NCBI GenBank assembly: GCA_030272585.1
Contig: BSYQ01000002.1
Coordinates: forward strand, 930,001 to 994,000
Origin: Bryopsis sp. KO-2023
Taxonomy: Eukaryota; Chlorophyta; Ulvophyceae; Bryopsidales; Bryopsidaceae
Direction: 5' to 3'
DNA length: 64,000 nt
Position 1 is the stretch's first letter, and every line of letters starts with the position of its first letter. Position numbers and translations under genes: made by a program. Positions 22,859 to 33,274 of this stretch are shown here, piece by piece. The notes below the pieces were generated by a model, which was not told the DNA's origin, did not search any database, and saw nothing but the letters and a program-made list of their open reading frames with translations.

Positions 22859-23515
22859 TGGTGCGGTAGGCAGAGGGACCTTATATATATATTACGTTAT
22901 TTTTGAGTGCGACATGGAGCACCCCAAAAAAGGCAGGCATCGTTGTGTGAGATGCCGCCCTGTCCCAATGTATTCATCTGTTGGAACAAAACCCAAAGGT
23001 TGAAAGAACTTAACAATACATGAAAATCTGCATGACTAGTAACAGTGACACCGCTTGGTGAAGAGCAGGAGCTTCCTTTTTGCAGAGAAATGCTGCTGCT
23101 TTTCCGATGAATAGGATTTGTTAAAAACTGTGCTGACCAGAGGGGCAGCTGGAGAGAAGGTTGCACAAATCTTCGAGAGGGATCCTACATGCTGATCCTG
23201 GAATATGAAGGTGTAGGGAGGATGCTTTTTGGTGCTATGACCGACAGACTGTGAGTGAGCTTCATGAAGAGATGGGATCGTATTACTCCCCCCCCCCGCT
23301 AGGAAGACTACCCATCTTTACGACGGCCCAATGAGCCAGTTCGGTCTGTGCACTGATCAAGGAAACACTCAGATCTTTCATGGTTCTTTTTTATCGATAC
23401 AGAGTTTTGGGGAGTTCTCTTCAAGATTTGTTTTGGCATCCCTCCTTCATTCCCTGCCGTCACTGAAGGAGCGATCGACCACATAGGTGTCCCGAAAACT
23501 ATGCACGCACAACAG
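22859..23515. other. Sequence between duplication copy 1 and the ankyrin gene
   Basis: No gene is recognised. It may hold the first exon(s) and promoter of the ankyrin gene. A short (TA)n run lies near 22885 and a C10 run near 23288. Confidence 0.3.
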
Positions 23516-24063
23516 CAGACGGCTGGACTGCTCTGCATTGGGCGGTCACCTTGGAAACAATCTCTATGAGGTTTCAAATCAAAACCAGTATCAGGAGTTT
23601 GCTTGATAATGGCGCGAACTTGGAAGCCAGGGATGATCAAGGGCTCACACCCCTGCACTTGGCGGCAAAATTTGGATTCACAACAACTCTCGGGCCTCTT
23701 ATTTCTGACGGGGCTGATATTGAAGCGGAGGACAATGTAGGCAACACTCCTTTGGCAACTGCCTCCTACTTTGGACAAGATTCCGCCATACAGATGTTGT
23801 TGAAAGAGGGGGCAAACTCGAACGTTAAGTATTATTCTGCTGCCAAAGACCCGTCTCTGGACGCCGATTTCAACCCGGGTTTCATGGCGCCTATACATTT
23901 CGCAGCCCTGTATGGGAAACAGACTGCGACCACCGAGATGCTGAACGGAGCTGGTGCAGACGTCAACGTTTTGGATAATGCCGGCAACACACCTCTTAGA
24001 ATCGCTGAGCACTATGGGCGAGTGGAGACGATACGTATTTTAAAGCAGAATGGCGCTCGTTGA
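23516..24063 (+). CDS. Ankyrin-repeat protein, 5' end incomplete
   Basis: An exon encoding at least four ankyrin repeats and stopping at 24061-24063. Diagnostic motifs are DGWTALHWAV, LLDNGANLEARDDQGLTPLH, GADIEAEDNVGNTPL and GADVNVLDNAGNTPLRIAEH; one repeat (around 23830-23960) carries a longer insert. Frame and homology continue upstream of the first NTG codon at 23551 to about 23516, where ACAACAG offers a 3' splice site, so at least one 5' exon is missing from this model. There is no signal peptide or other domain. Ankyrin repeats bind proteins; the partner cannot be inferred. Confidence 0.75.
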
Positions 24064-24758
24064 AAAGTGGATATGTTTGAGCGCCGCATTTTTCAGTCGG
24101 GTACTTGTCCCTGCAGGGATATCACAACTGCTGTTGAATGAATGTTTGTTGGGTGAGGGTGTGCATGGGTGCTGTTGGAGCATTCTGTAGGATATGTCGA
24201 GATGTTTATTGGTGGTCGTGTTTTTTCTAGTCTCATAACTCATCCGAAAGTTATCTGGGAGTTGTGTAGTCAAAAAAGGTGCTGGACTCAAATTTCATTC
24301 CTTTCTCATTTACATTCGTGTTGATGTTTTACTTCACTCCTCAAAGATCCACTCTTCCTGAAATCCCTTTTCCATCTTTTTGCAGAATCGTTTTTTGGGG
24401 CTACCTCCATGAAAAGAACAGACTAATGATAATGACAATGAACAGACTAAAACTTCCTTGTACCCTGTGACACCTTTTTGTAAGGCTGGACAATAAAAGA
24501 TAGGTCGGGGCTTCCAAAAATAGCAATCGGAGTCTGACAACACAGTGAACTTCATTTGAAGTGGACTTCGTGTTTTTTGGAACCTCGCCCGAGGATCAAG
24601 AAAGGAGCTTGTCTTATCGACGAGTACGAGATCTTGTTCTGCTTTCGAATAAAAGAAAGTTGCAAACCAAAGTAGAAGGTCGTGGACATCGCGGAGGTCT
24701 GTGCCTGACCAGTCGAAACATTTCTTTTTTCTTCGAAGGAGTAGGAAGTCTTAGAACC
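24064..24758. other. Intergenic region upstream of the secreted peptide gene
   Basis: No gene is supported. It probably includes the ankyrin 3' end and the promoter/leader of the gene starting at 24759. An AATAAA occurs at about 24492. Confidence 0.35.
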
Positions 24759-25210
24759 ATGATGTCCAAAAAGATGGTGTTGGCTTTCTTTCTGATTGCT
24801 GTGTGTGCAGCAACCGTCTCCGCTGGGAAGAAAGGGGGTGAGCTTTCGTGGTTGCAGCTGATCTCCTTCTCTATTGATCACTCAGGAGCGCCGCCATGAG
24901 TCATGGCACAGGATTTCGATCAAAGTCGCCACTGGCGGCGGCATAGAACCTGCTGAAGTTGGTGCTGTTGTGTCTGACACCAGGCTACGACCCTGTTTAC
25001 GTTGTGCCAACCAAAAAGGTCTGGACGCCCCCTCCTCCTACCAAGAAAACTATCGTGATCGTGGATCCCCCACCTCCTCCGCCTGAGAAAAAGGTTAGCT
25101 CGCTGAATCCAATGAATCTCGGTTTTCTGGAGCGCCCATTGAGGGAGGTTGAGTTTGTAATACCTTGACATTGGTGTTTTCAGGTGGTGGTTATCGGCAA
25201 GAAGGGATGA
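24759..25210 (+). CDS. Three-exon secreted proline-rich peptide
   Basis: Spliced model: 24759-24837, 24984-25093, 25184-25210, giving 71 aa. Introns (146 and 90 nt) start GTGAGC and GTTAGC and end CACCAG and TTTCAG; phases 1 and 0 match. Exon 1 is a signal peptide, MMSKKMVLAFFLIAVCAAT then VSA, followed by GKKG. Exon 2 gives a proline/lysine-rich core with WTPPPPTKK and VDPPPPPPEKK; exon 3 ends VVVIGKKG, repeating the GKKG of the N-terminus. No cysteine remains in the predicted mature part. The start resembles the MSK peptides at 11-13 kb. It is likely extracellular or cell-wall associated (inference from composition). Reading without splicing breaks the frame, so introns are required. Confidence 0.7.
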
Positions 25211-26509
25211 ATCTCCGCGACGGACAGGTTAGCCCAGTCGATCAGTCAAAGCCTCTTTGTGGATCCGATAAGTTATCGCATTGGCGGTGATTTCTTTTTT
25301 TCTGGCCTGGCATGTATAGTAGTATTTGTGGTTGGTTGGCAGGCTATTTTTCTGGCTGCTGGATTTCTGCAGGTGGAGAGGGTACTGAATCTCGGTGCAG
25401 TGCTGCTTCAGGTCAAGACATTATCGCGCTGCGAAACATTCCCGCCATGATCGCAATTTGTGAACAAGCTGCGATTTCATTTTTTGGCTGGTTATAGTGT
25501 AGGAGCCGACGCTGGATGTGCCTTGTGTTCAAAATATTTATCGGGGAACCGCAGAAATTCTGGGGTTCCCTTCAGTCTTGATTCAGGTCGGGAACTGAAT
25601 TCATTACGAAATGCCTGATGGTAGTTTAGTTTTCACACCTGTTCAAAATCAGGGAAAGTTTTCGGGGCGTTGCTGTGACTCATCTGTAAGCTGTTGACTT
25701 GTCTGGAAAATCCCTGAACGAAAAAGAGCGATTCCATTCATTCAGGAACAACAGCTACTGACTTGTCTGTTGGATCCCTGTACGAAAAGGGGCCATTACA
25801 ACGTTTGGTCAGAGTCCATTCCAAAAAAACTGCCAGTGGTGGTGATGTGGGGGTCGTGGAAAACGTCTCTTTCTGAGCGCATGGTTCAAATTTGCTTTTG
25901 AGACAGGGCCTGTGCATTGTTTTACCCATTAGACTTTTTCAGCTTCTTTTTGACGGATATAGCTTTATTGACGCTTCCATCCAGCGCGCCGCAAAACCTT
26001 TCTCGTTGGCGTTCCAAACGCCTTCATAAATCAAAATTCCCCCACACCTTTTGGGAAAGGTGGCGGTGGCTGGACAGATTGAACGTCCGTCTTGAACTTT
26101 TCGTTTCTGGTGTGCTGTGAAAATCCAGAAGGGGGGGGCGATTGCTGCACGACTTTTTGCTTCACGAGATCCTTGGACGTCCGACTCCTATTCGACGTCG
26201 ACGATGACCCTAGACCGGTCTCTGTCGTCCCTGCCCTTTTAAAGTTTTGCGGCGGGCCTCTGCTGTGTGTGGGGTTCCTTTTTCCTTTCACCACGTTTGC
26301 TGCTTCTGCTGCGATTTTTTGAGCCTCAACAAGTTTTTTGAACCTCAACAAATAAAATATTTTTCTTTAGAAGAGGAATTGAACGTCGGCTCCACCCCAG
26401 AAACGTTGTGTCGTCGGCGTTTCCTGTTCGCGGAGCGCAGAGGGCTGTGAGAGTCTACGCGTTTTTCTGCCTACTTTCTTAATTCACGCGCAGGAAATAG
26501 AACGGGCAG
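25211..26509. other. Unassigned region downstream of the peptide gene
   Basis: No gene is supported. It contains an R55 copy at 25297-25341. The last part begins to match, inverted, the upstream flank of the F-box/WD40 fragment at 34.5 kb (26375-26410 against about 35100-35130). Confidence 0.35.
25297..25341 (+). repeat. R55 copy, partial
   Basis: TTTTTCTGGCCTGGCATGTA then TAGTAGTATTTGTGGTTGGT, followed by TGGCAGG. The left third of the motif is missing. It ends in an AG that would serve as a 3' splice site. Confidence 0.65.
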
Positions 26510-26660
26510 AACGGGTTGACTACGGGAGGAAGCATGTTCCGATCATGGTTTTCTTTTCTTTTTTCGTGGAGAGAAAACCCGGATCCGCTAACTCCGGAGT
26601 CGGCGTTTTCAGAGTGCGTCTGGTCGTTCCTTTCAAAAGAAACGTGAACGCCATTGGCGT
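26510..26660 (-). repeat. Duplicated 5' flank of F-box/WD40 genes, arm 1
   Basis: Reversed, this block aligns with 34828-34975 at roughly 80 percent by eye (shared words CCAGACGCACTC, GGATCCG and CATGATCGGAACATGC). Each block lies upstream of its own F-box/WD40 fragment, so together they mark the outer arms of an inverted gene pair. Confidence 0.75.
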
Positions 26661-26955
26661 CTAGTTTTAGTTTCAAATTTTTGTGTAAGAAACTTTTTCC
26701 AGTCCAACAAGCCCCAGTTAGCTCCACTGGGGCGATGGGAGGAAAAACAAGAGGGAAAAAAACGATTTTGTCTCTTGGCCAAGTTTTTTCGACGAGGTTG
26801 GGGGCGCATTGGGTGGGGAGAACATGATAGATGAGTTATTAACGTTTTTTAAGATAAACCCGTGTAACGCCAAAAAAAGGGTTCGTAGGTGATCGGCTTC
26901 GTTGTTTCTCTTCCAGGACGGCATCTACTTCGTTTTTCTCTTCCAGAACGGGGTG

Positions 26956-27091
26956 ATGGCGTCCACTAGCCAACTGCAATGGGATTTGCCTTTGGAGATC
27001 ATCGCCCACGTTCTGGCACCTCTTTCGGCTAAGGAGATTGCAAAGTGCGCATGCATCGCTTCCGCATGGATGACTGCAATCGGTGATGATC
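26956..27091 (+). pseudogene. F-box/WD40 fragment E (N-terminal F-box only)
   Basis: The first 45 codons of a family member: MASTSQLQWDLPLEIIAHVL, then SAKEIAKCACIASAWMTAIG. The coding match stops at GGTGATGAT (about 27091), where sequence from the opposite strand of another family member begins, so the WD40 part is lost. The acceptor-like TCTCTTCCAG before the ATG is present twice in tandem (ends at about 26916 and 26946). The promoter flank resembles that of the fragment at 34.5 kb. Confidence 0.8.
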
Positions 27092-27129
27092 ACAGTCGGA
27101 CGGAGCAATCATTTCCACTTGCCACCATG
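27092..27129 (-). pseudogene. Fragment F, distal piece separated by element E1
   Basis: Reads ASGNDCSVRL on the minus strand, directly continuing the WD40 blade VEVGDMV that stops at the other side of the retrotransposon (34085-34089). It then breaks off at the junction with fragment E. It includes the left copy of the target duplication CCATG (27125-27129). Confidence 0.8.
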
Positions 27130-27369
27130 TGTTATGCCCTCCTTGCCTGAGTGTGCCGCCTCCACTAGCCACGTGGGTGGCGTGGTGTAGTGGGTGGTCG
27201 AGGTCACATCCCCCTGATGGGTGATGTGACTGGACAGGGTGTCCGCCTAGCTTGCTAGGTTCCTCCACGTGGTTGATGGGACCCATGGGGTTGGAGGGTT
27301 AAAGGACTTCAAGGGGCTGTCCAGGGGGTTTCTTTTGGCGACTAGGTCGTGCAGGAGAGGTTTTAAACA
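27130..27369 (+). repeat. E1 5' LTR
   Basis: Begins TGTTATGCCC and ends TTTTAAACA. It matches 33845-34084 over 240 bp with no difference that I can see. Confidence 0.95.
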
Positions 27370-27371
27370 GT

Positions 27372-27383
27372 TGGTTTCGGAGC
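27372..27383 (+). promoter_or_regulatory. E1 primer-binding site
   Basis: TGGTTTCGGAGC lies two bases after the 5' LTR. It would pair with the 3' end of a tRNA ending GCTCCGAAACCA. The same 12 bases are in E2 (42070) and the TRIM (16434). Confidence 0.8.
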
Positions 27384-28036
27384 AAGTGACGATAAGCGCA
27401 CGTTTTGGGCTGCTACAGCTCGCACACGACTCGGAATTGGGATTCCAAGGTTGCAAAAAGTATCTACAGAAAAAGAGCTTTCCAGAACATTTTGTCGCTA
27501 GGTTATCGGAGTTCAGACAAGCGAGTTATGGCCGTTTAAAGATCCTGACGTTTTTCAGGGTGGCCTATAGTGGTTCGTTTGGGTTCGCGAAGGAAAACTT
27601 GGGGTGTTTTCTTGTTCACTGAGTGTTTTACCCTAGGTTAGGGTAAGGATCAGGTCAAGTACCCTAAGACAAGTGTTGGAGAGTTTTGGTGGTGCTGTGT
27701 GCTTGTTTGGGTCCATAGGGCTTGTTGCTACTCAAAGGGGTGTTTTCTTTTGGGTGGATAAGCAAGTGAAAGTGGGCTGAGGTTTTTCTGGAAACCCACA
27801 AACATCAGTGAGGGCTGTGACTGGGGTTGCTGAGATATATTCTCCTTGAGCTAAGATCAAGACCCTAGAGAGCTCTAGTGTGTGTGTGTGTGTGCTCTCG
27901 AGAAGCCTTAGTGCTACATAGCATACCAAGGGCAGTTGTGTCTTGGATGGTGGAAAGAGTACAGTTGAACTGAGGTGCTTGGAGAGCTTCAGTGAGTGAG
28001 TTTCCCTTTTATTTGGTCAATAGAAGGTGTGAGGAA
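27384..28036 (+). other. E1 leader
   Basis: Untranslated leader between primer-binding site and gag start, presumably with packaging signals. It contains a (GT)n run near 27877. No gene is seen. Confidence 0.6.
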
Positions 28037-31000
28037 ATGGCTCAACCAGAGGGGTCTACTGGCCTTGAGGTTCAAGACTTGGTCGGAGGTCAGACCGAGG
28101 AGCCAGAAATGGTAGCTCCCACAGTTGCAGAGTTGCAAAGGGAGTTGGTTTTGTTGAGAACCCAGCAAGAAAAATTTCAGAAAGAGGTCGAAAGCCGCAG
28201 AGGTGCTAAAAGGTCCGCGGTTGGAAAACCGGACAAGTTCGATGGACAATGTCCATGGGCTGAGCACAAGGTGACCTTAGAAATTTTCTGGAATGCTGAG
28301 GGTGTGCCTCGTTCCGAGTGGGGTAAAATAGGTCCAACCTATTTGGGTCCCAAGGGGATCAAACACCTCATTGCACGTGTGGGTGAGGACAGTGTGTCCC
28401 AAGGTGCCCTATCGTGGGAGGATATGTGTACCGCCATGGATGATGGTAGTTTTGGTGAGTTGGCAACAGAGTATGCCATAACTCAAAAACTAGCCACATT
28501 CAGGGACCATATCAATCGGAAATGTGACACTGGAGAGTATGTTCGTCAGATGGACACATACTTTACCCTGCGTAAGACCAAGGTGGATGATATCACCAAG
28601 ATTTGGTTCTTACACCGCAACTTGCACAGTGTGTTGAAAGAAGCGGTTGCAACGGATACTTCGGGAAAGGAATGGACCTCGTATGAGGGTTTCCGATCTC
28701 ATGTGTTGGCAAAAGGGGTTTCGCACGATGAGCGAATGCCAGTGTTGTCACAGGAGAGTGACGAAGAGGACAAGAAGAGCAAAAAGCGCAATGAAACAAA
28801 CGAAAAGAGCAAGGAACGGTCGAATAGTCGAAAGAAGTTTCGATCGACTCCGGCTTTCACACCAGGTCGTGGTGGTGATTCTCAACCAACGCGGATGCGT
28901 TGGGGAAGTGAGAAACGCTCTTTTGGCTTGAGTCCGAAGGAACTCGAGAGGCGTAGAGCTGCCAGTTTGTGTTTCAAGTGCGTTGCACCATACCAACCGG
29001 GTCACGTGTGTGATTCTGGAACGGTCAGCAAGGGTGTGTTTGCTTGTTTCGGGAAAAATGTTTTTCCAACAGTTGTGGAACATGCCACAGAAAAATCCGA
29101 TCCAGTGGATACAGATATGTTGGAACCCGAACAAACCATTTCATCAAAGACGAATCCTGACCAGGTTATGTCTGTTGATAGAAATGAGAGTGGAACTCAA
29201 GAGGAGGATGAGATGGTCGTCGATCCCGTTGGGGACGTCCATAATCCTGTACTCGAGAGTGAGAAGGAGAAGGTGTCAGAGAAAGATTGCGTCTCTGGGA
29301 TGCGACTCTTGGATACGGAATTTCATCGTTTGCAAGAAGCAAGTAGAGAGTTTACTTTAGACTCGTCTACAAACGATGTGAACTTTGCGTTGTGTAAAGA
29401 GTTTCGTACAGGAGAAAAATTTCTTGCATCGTCAGTAACAGGACATCATGTTTGGATGGATCCTGGACGAAAGAATGTGCATGAGTATATGCAACATTAT
29501 TTGAATGGCAAGAAAGAATCACCTTCTACCACCAGTTGCTGCGTGTTGATTCCTCACAACATGGCGGTGAAGATCAAAGAAATCGGGAAAATGCGATTGA
29601 TTGCGCAGTACCGAAAAGGAGCAAAATTGTTTGCTCATGGTAGCGGAAAAGCACCAGGTTTGCTTTGGCCCGTTGATATCTATTATGATCCACCAGTAGC
29701 TTCGTTACCTGGAGGGGTATCGGAAGAGGATCATAATCATCAGATGTCGATGTCCTTCAAAGCATTAATTTCTGGTTCTCCTGGTCAAGTCTTGTTAGAC
29801 TCTGGCGCCGCTGGTTTGGCCTATATCTCAAAGCACTACTGCGAAAGCATAGGGCTGAGTTACAGGTGTACAAAAGGTCAACAAGTTGAGATGGCTGATG
29901 GCAGTCCCTTACATGTTGTTGGGGTCACCTCGATTAACTTGCGGATGCAAGGCTTGCGGATGAAAATCGAGTGTCAAGTGATCATTGCCAAGCATTTTGA
30001 TTTGTACCTTGGGGATGTGTGGTTACGCAATCACCGAGTTCTGATGGATTTCACTGTGGGCAGTGCATCGGTTCTATCCACACGGGGAAACCGACTCACG
30101 TTACGACCTGATTTGGCATTGCGTGCCCCTACTCCGTCAAATGCACGGATCAATCCCTTGTTGAGTGTCTCACAAGTGAAAAGGCGGTTGAAGCAATCTT
30201 CGCTTTCCCCTTTTCTTGTGTTGGTTCGGGAGGTCCCGCACCCTGTTGAGGGGGAGGAACCTGGGGTACCCGAAACTGAATCCCTTCCATCTGTGTCTCA
30301 TTCAAGTGAGTTGAAAAACTTGTTGAATGAATATGAGGACAGATTTGCGGATGAGTTGGCTGAATGTCCACCCGCTCGTGAAGAGGATGCAGCGATCGAT
30401 CTAATCCTTGGAGCGAAACCGGTTCATAGACCTATGTTTCGGTATACGCCAGAGGAAAGAAAAGAGATCGAGGAGCAAATCGCTGATATGTTGAGAAAGG
30501 GTTTGGTGAAACCAAGTTGTAGTCCATGGGGAGCACCTATCTTGTTTGTGCCCAAACCTGATGGTTCCCGGCGCATGTGTGTTGACTATAGAGGGTTGAA
30601 CAAACTCACGATCAGGAATCAATATCCTCTACCAAGGATAGATGATCTCCTTGATCAGTTGCAAGGTGCGAAGTTCTTTTCGGCCTTGGACTTGAAAGCA
30701 GGGTATTGGCAACTTCGAGTGAAGGAACCAGACCAACCGAAGACTGCTTTTAAGACCCCATTTGGTCTGTATGAATATCGGGTGTTGCCGATGGGTTTGT
30801 GCAACGCACCAGCGATATTCCAGACTTGGATGAATCGGGTTTTCACCGGTATGATCGGGAAGTCGGTCCTGATATACTTGGATGATATACTCGTATTCAG
30901 CAAAAACCCCGAGGAGCATGTGCAACATCTACGAGCCGTATTGGAACGGTTGCGTGAGCACAAGGTCTTTCTTAAGAAGTCTAAGTGTGATTTCTTCAAG

Positions 31001-31702
31001 AATGAGCTCCATTATCTTGGTTTTGTGGTAAGCCGAGACGGTATTACGGTGGATACTCGTAAGACTGCAAAGGTGTTCGAATGGCCTGTCCCGAAGGATG
31101 TAAGTGAGTTACGTTCTTTCCTTGGGCTGTCGAATTACTTTCGGAGGTTTGTGCAAGGGTACAGCAAACTTGTTGCCCCACTCACTAACTTGCTTAGGAA
31201 GGGCAAGGAGTGGAGTTGGACTGAGGATTGTCAAAAGGCATTCAAAGGAGTTAAGGAAAGCTTAACGAATGCGCCTTGTTTGGCAATGCCTAACTTCGAT
31301 AAGGATTTCGAAGTGATTGCTGATGCTTCGGATTATGCAATCGGGGCAATCTTGTTGCAAGAGGGACATCCAATAGCTTTCGAAAGTCGGAAGTTATCTG
31401 GAGCACAACTTAATTGGAGCACCGGGGACAAAGAAATGTTCGCCGTGGTACATGCTCTGAAGTTGTGGCGATGCTACTTGGATGTGCGTATGTTTAAGGT
31501 GGTGTGTGATCATCAGCCTAATACATATTTCCATTCCCAAGAAACTCTTTCACGGAGATCGGCACGTTGGCTCGAAGTCCTCCAGGGGTTTCGGTTCGAG
31601 TGGGAATACAGGCCGGGTCGGACGAACGTGGCAGATCCCTTGTCACGATATCCGTCGTATTCTCAGCAGATCGGAATACTCTCGGAGCTGGGAGGTGGCT
31701 AG
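28037..31702 (+). CDS. E1 Gag-protease-RT-RNase H polyprotein
   Basis: 1221 codons from the ATG at 28037 (GAAATGG context; frame upstream opens only at GTG). An N-terminal gag region precedes a CCHC-like knuckle, CFKCVAPYQPGHVC (about residue 310). An aspartic protease has VLLDSGAAG (about 588). The reverse transcriptase carries YLDDILVFS (about 948) with FSALDLKAGYWQ upstream. RNase H follows with IADASDYAIG, the DKEMFAV glutamate and CDHQP. Gag and Pol share one frame, as in many chromoviruses. The frame ends at a TAG (31700-31702) just after RNase H, but the same frame stays open into integrase, so this is either a disabling mutation or a read-through point. Confidence 0.92.
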   Translation: MAQPEGSTGLEVQDLVGGQTEEPEMVAPTVAELQRELVLLRTQQEKFQKEVESRRGAKRSAVGKPDKFDGQCPWAEHKVTLEIFWNAEGVPRSEWGKIGPTYLGPKGIKHLIARVGEDSVSQGALSWEDMCTAMDDGSFGELATEYAITQKLATFRDHINRKCDTGEYVRQMDTYFTLRKTKVDDITKIWFLHRNLHSVLKEAVATDTSGKEWTSYEGFRSHVLAKGVSHDERMPVLSQESDEEDKKSKKRNETNEKSKERSNSRKKFRSTPAFTPGRGGDSQPTRMRWGSEKRSFGLSPKELERRRAASLCFKCVAPYQPGHVCDSGTVSKGVFACFGKNVFPTVVEHATEKSDPVDTDMLEPEQTISSKTNPDQVMSVDRNESGTQEEDEMVVDPVGDVHNPVLESEKEKVSEKDCVSGMRLLDTEFHRLQEASREFTLDSSTNDVNFALCKEFRTGEKFLASSVTGHHVWMDPGRKNVHEYMQHYLNGKKESPSTTSCCVLIPHNMAVKIKEIGKMRLIAQYRKGAKLFAHGSGKAPGLLWPVDIYYDPPVASLPGGVSEEDHNHQMSMSFKALISGSPGQVLLDSGAAGLAYISKHYCESIGLSYRCTKGQQVEMADGSPLHVVGVTSINLRMQGLRMKIECQVIIAKHFDLYLGDVWLRNHRVLMDFTVGSASVLSTRGNRLTLRPDLALRAPTPSNARINPLLSVSQVKRRLKQSSLSPFLVLVREVPHPVEGEEPGVPETESLPSVSHSSELKNLLNEYEDRFADELAECPPAREEDAAIDLILGAKPVHRPMFRYTPEERKEIEEQIADMLRKGLVKPSCSPWGAPILFVPKPDGSRRMCVDYRGLNKLTIRNQYPLPRIDDLLDQLQGAKFFSALDLKAGYWQLRVKEPDQPKTAFKTPFGLYEYRVLPMGLCNAPAIFQTWMNRVFTGMIGKSVLIYLDDILVFSKNPEEHVQHLRAVLERLREHKVFLKKSKCDFFKNELHYLGFVVSRDGITVDTRKTAKVFEWPVPKDVSELRSFLGLSNYFRRFVQGYSKLVAPLTNLLRKGKEWSWTEDCQKAFKGVKESLTNAPCLAMPNFDKDFEVIADASDYAIGAILLQEGHPIAFESRKLSGAQLNWSTGDKEMFAVVHALKLWRCYLDVRMFKVVCDHQPNTYFHSQETLSRRSARWLEVLQGFRFEWEYRPGRTNVADPLSRYPSYSQQIGILSELGGG

Positions 31703-33001
31703 AAACGACCAACTTGGAAAGGGGATCCGTCCTCGCCCCGGACCGGTACGTCGATGCTCAGTGATCGAATTCTTGAGGGGTTGGCACAAGATGAGTGGTT
31801 TGAAACCAGTGAGGTCGTCGCTCATGGTTGTCACTATGACTCAGGCTTGTGTTGGAATGGGGCACGAATAGTGGTACCTGATTGGGATGGCTTAAGGCAA
31901 GAGATCCTGATTGGAAGTCATGAAAGTGTGTATGCCGGACACTTTGGGATCCGCAAGACCCAAAGGGCAGTTCTGAAACACTTTTGGTGGCCTGGCGTTG
32001 AGGGTGATATCGCAAACTTTGTGAAAGGATGTGATTCATGTCAGAGGAATAAGCACCGACGCGGCAAGGTGCCAGGTCCTCTACAACCCTTACGTATACC
32101 GGATGGTAGATGGGAATCAGTATCCATGGATTTGATTACTGATTTGCCTAAGTCGGGTTCGAGTGGATTCGATGCCATCATTGTCTTTGTAGACAGACTC
32201 ACAAAGATGGTTCGTTGTGTTGCTACACATACGACTTGTGATGCGGTTGAATCGGCGAGGCTGTTTGTTGGTGAGGTCTTCCGTTCACACGGACTTCCTA
32301 AGACTCTCATCAGTGACAGGGATACAAGGTGGACGTCGAAGTTCTTCAAAGAACTATGTCGTACCTTGGGAGTCACACAGGCGTTATCGACGGCTTTCCA
32401 TCCACAGACTGATGGTCAGACCGAAGCGATGAATCGGGTCCTCGAGGATACCCTGAGACATTTCGTTGGACCGCGCCAGAATGATTGGAGTGATTTGTTA
32501 CCAGTGGTGGAATTTGCAATGAATAATTCCAAGTCAATGGCCACTGATGAGACGCCGTTCTTCTTGAACTACGGTAGAGATCCGTGGACGCCGTTGACGG
32601 TGCAACTCCCTACCAGAGGATCAGGTGATCAAGGTGGGACGAGTAAAACCCAAGTGGGGGTACCGGCGGTGAAGAAGATGACTGAGGACATTCGCGAGGC
32701 GATTGTCAAGGCAAAGCGGTGTTTGGAAGCGGCTCAGCAAAGGATGAAATCTTATGCTGATGCGCGCAGACGTCCGGTAGATGTTCAAGTGGGAGATATG
32801 GTCTTGCTGGATGCTAGACATATTAAACTGAAACATCCCGGCAGGAGGAAGTTGTTGCCACGATGGTTGGGTCCTTTCCGCGTTTTGGAAGGTGTCCAAA
32901 AGCGAAGGTCGATGGCCGAACAGGTTGCATTCCGGCTGGAACTGCCTGATTCACTTCCGATCCACCCGGTCTTTCATGCTTCATTACTAAAGAGGTATTG
33001 A
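31703..33001 (+). CDS. E1 integrase segment
   Basis: Same frame as the upstream segment, continued after the TAG for 432 codons; the first ATG is at 31754. The zinc-binding HHCC part is HESVYAGH with CDSCQRNK; the DDE core has MDLITDLPKS, LISDRDTRWTSKFF and the glutamate in DGQTEAMNRVLED. It ends with the GPFRVLE and HPVFHASLLKRY motifs typical of the gypsy integrase C-terminus, then a TGA at 32999-33001. If translated alone it would need initiation at 31754; more likely it is part of a polyprotein in the ancestral element. Confidence 0.9.
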   Translation, partial: KRPTWKGDPSSPRTGTSMLSDRILEGLAQDEWFETSEVVAHGCHYDSGLCWNGARIVVPDWDGLRQEILIGSHESVYAGHFGIRKTQRAVLKHFWWPGVEGDIANFVKGCDSCQRNKHRRGKVPGPLQPLRIPDGRWESVSMDLITDLPKSGSSGFDAIIVFVDRLTKMVRCVATHTTCDAVESARLFVGEVFRSHGLPKTLISDRDTRWTSKFFKELCRTLGVTQALSTAFHPQTDGQTEAMNRVLEDTLRHFVGPRQNDWSDLLPVVEFAMNNSKSMATDETPFFLNYGRDPWTPLTVQLPTRGSGDQGGTSKTQVGVPAVKKMTEDIREAIVKAKRCLEAAQQRMKSYADARRRPVDVQVGDMVLLDARHIKLKHPGRRKLLPRWLGPFRVLEGVQKRRSMAEQVAFRLELPDSLPIHPVFHASLLKRY

Positions 33002-33274
33002 AAGCATGGTAGGACACAACCTCCGCCACCTCCAGTTGAGATTGAGGGTGAGCTTGAATATGAGGTTGAGAAACTCCTCGACTACCGAGAGGTAAAGACA
33101 GGTCGACGAGTAATCCCGCAATACTTGGTGAAGTGGTTGGGATACTCGCATGAGCATAACTCATGGGAGCCCGAAGCAAATCTGGAGAATGCTCGGGATA
33201 TGATTGAGGAATATAAGAAACCAACGTTGGTTCCCCTGAAACAAGTGCGTCGAAGTAGGCGACTTCGTTCGTGA
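33002..33274 (+). CDS. E1 chromodomain segment
   Basis: In the same frame after the TGA, 90 codons encode a chromodomain: ELEYEVEKLLDYREV, then PQYLVKWLGYSHEHNSWEPE and NLENARDMIEEY. Such domains guide integration to chromatin marks (family knowledge). The final stop TGA is at 33272-33274. It is separated from integrase only by the stop at 32999, so either expression requires read-through or this part is dead. Confidence 0.88.
   Translation, partial: KHGRTQPPPPPVEIEGELEYEVEKLLDYREVKTGRRVIPQYLVKWLGYSHEHNSWEPEANLENARDMIEEYKKPTLVPLKQVRRSRRLRS

Noticed and set aside
31754..33001. Independent integrase gene
   Set aside because: It shares frame with the upstream gag-pol segment and is separated only by a single stop codon, so it is a polyprotein segment.
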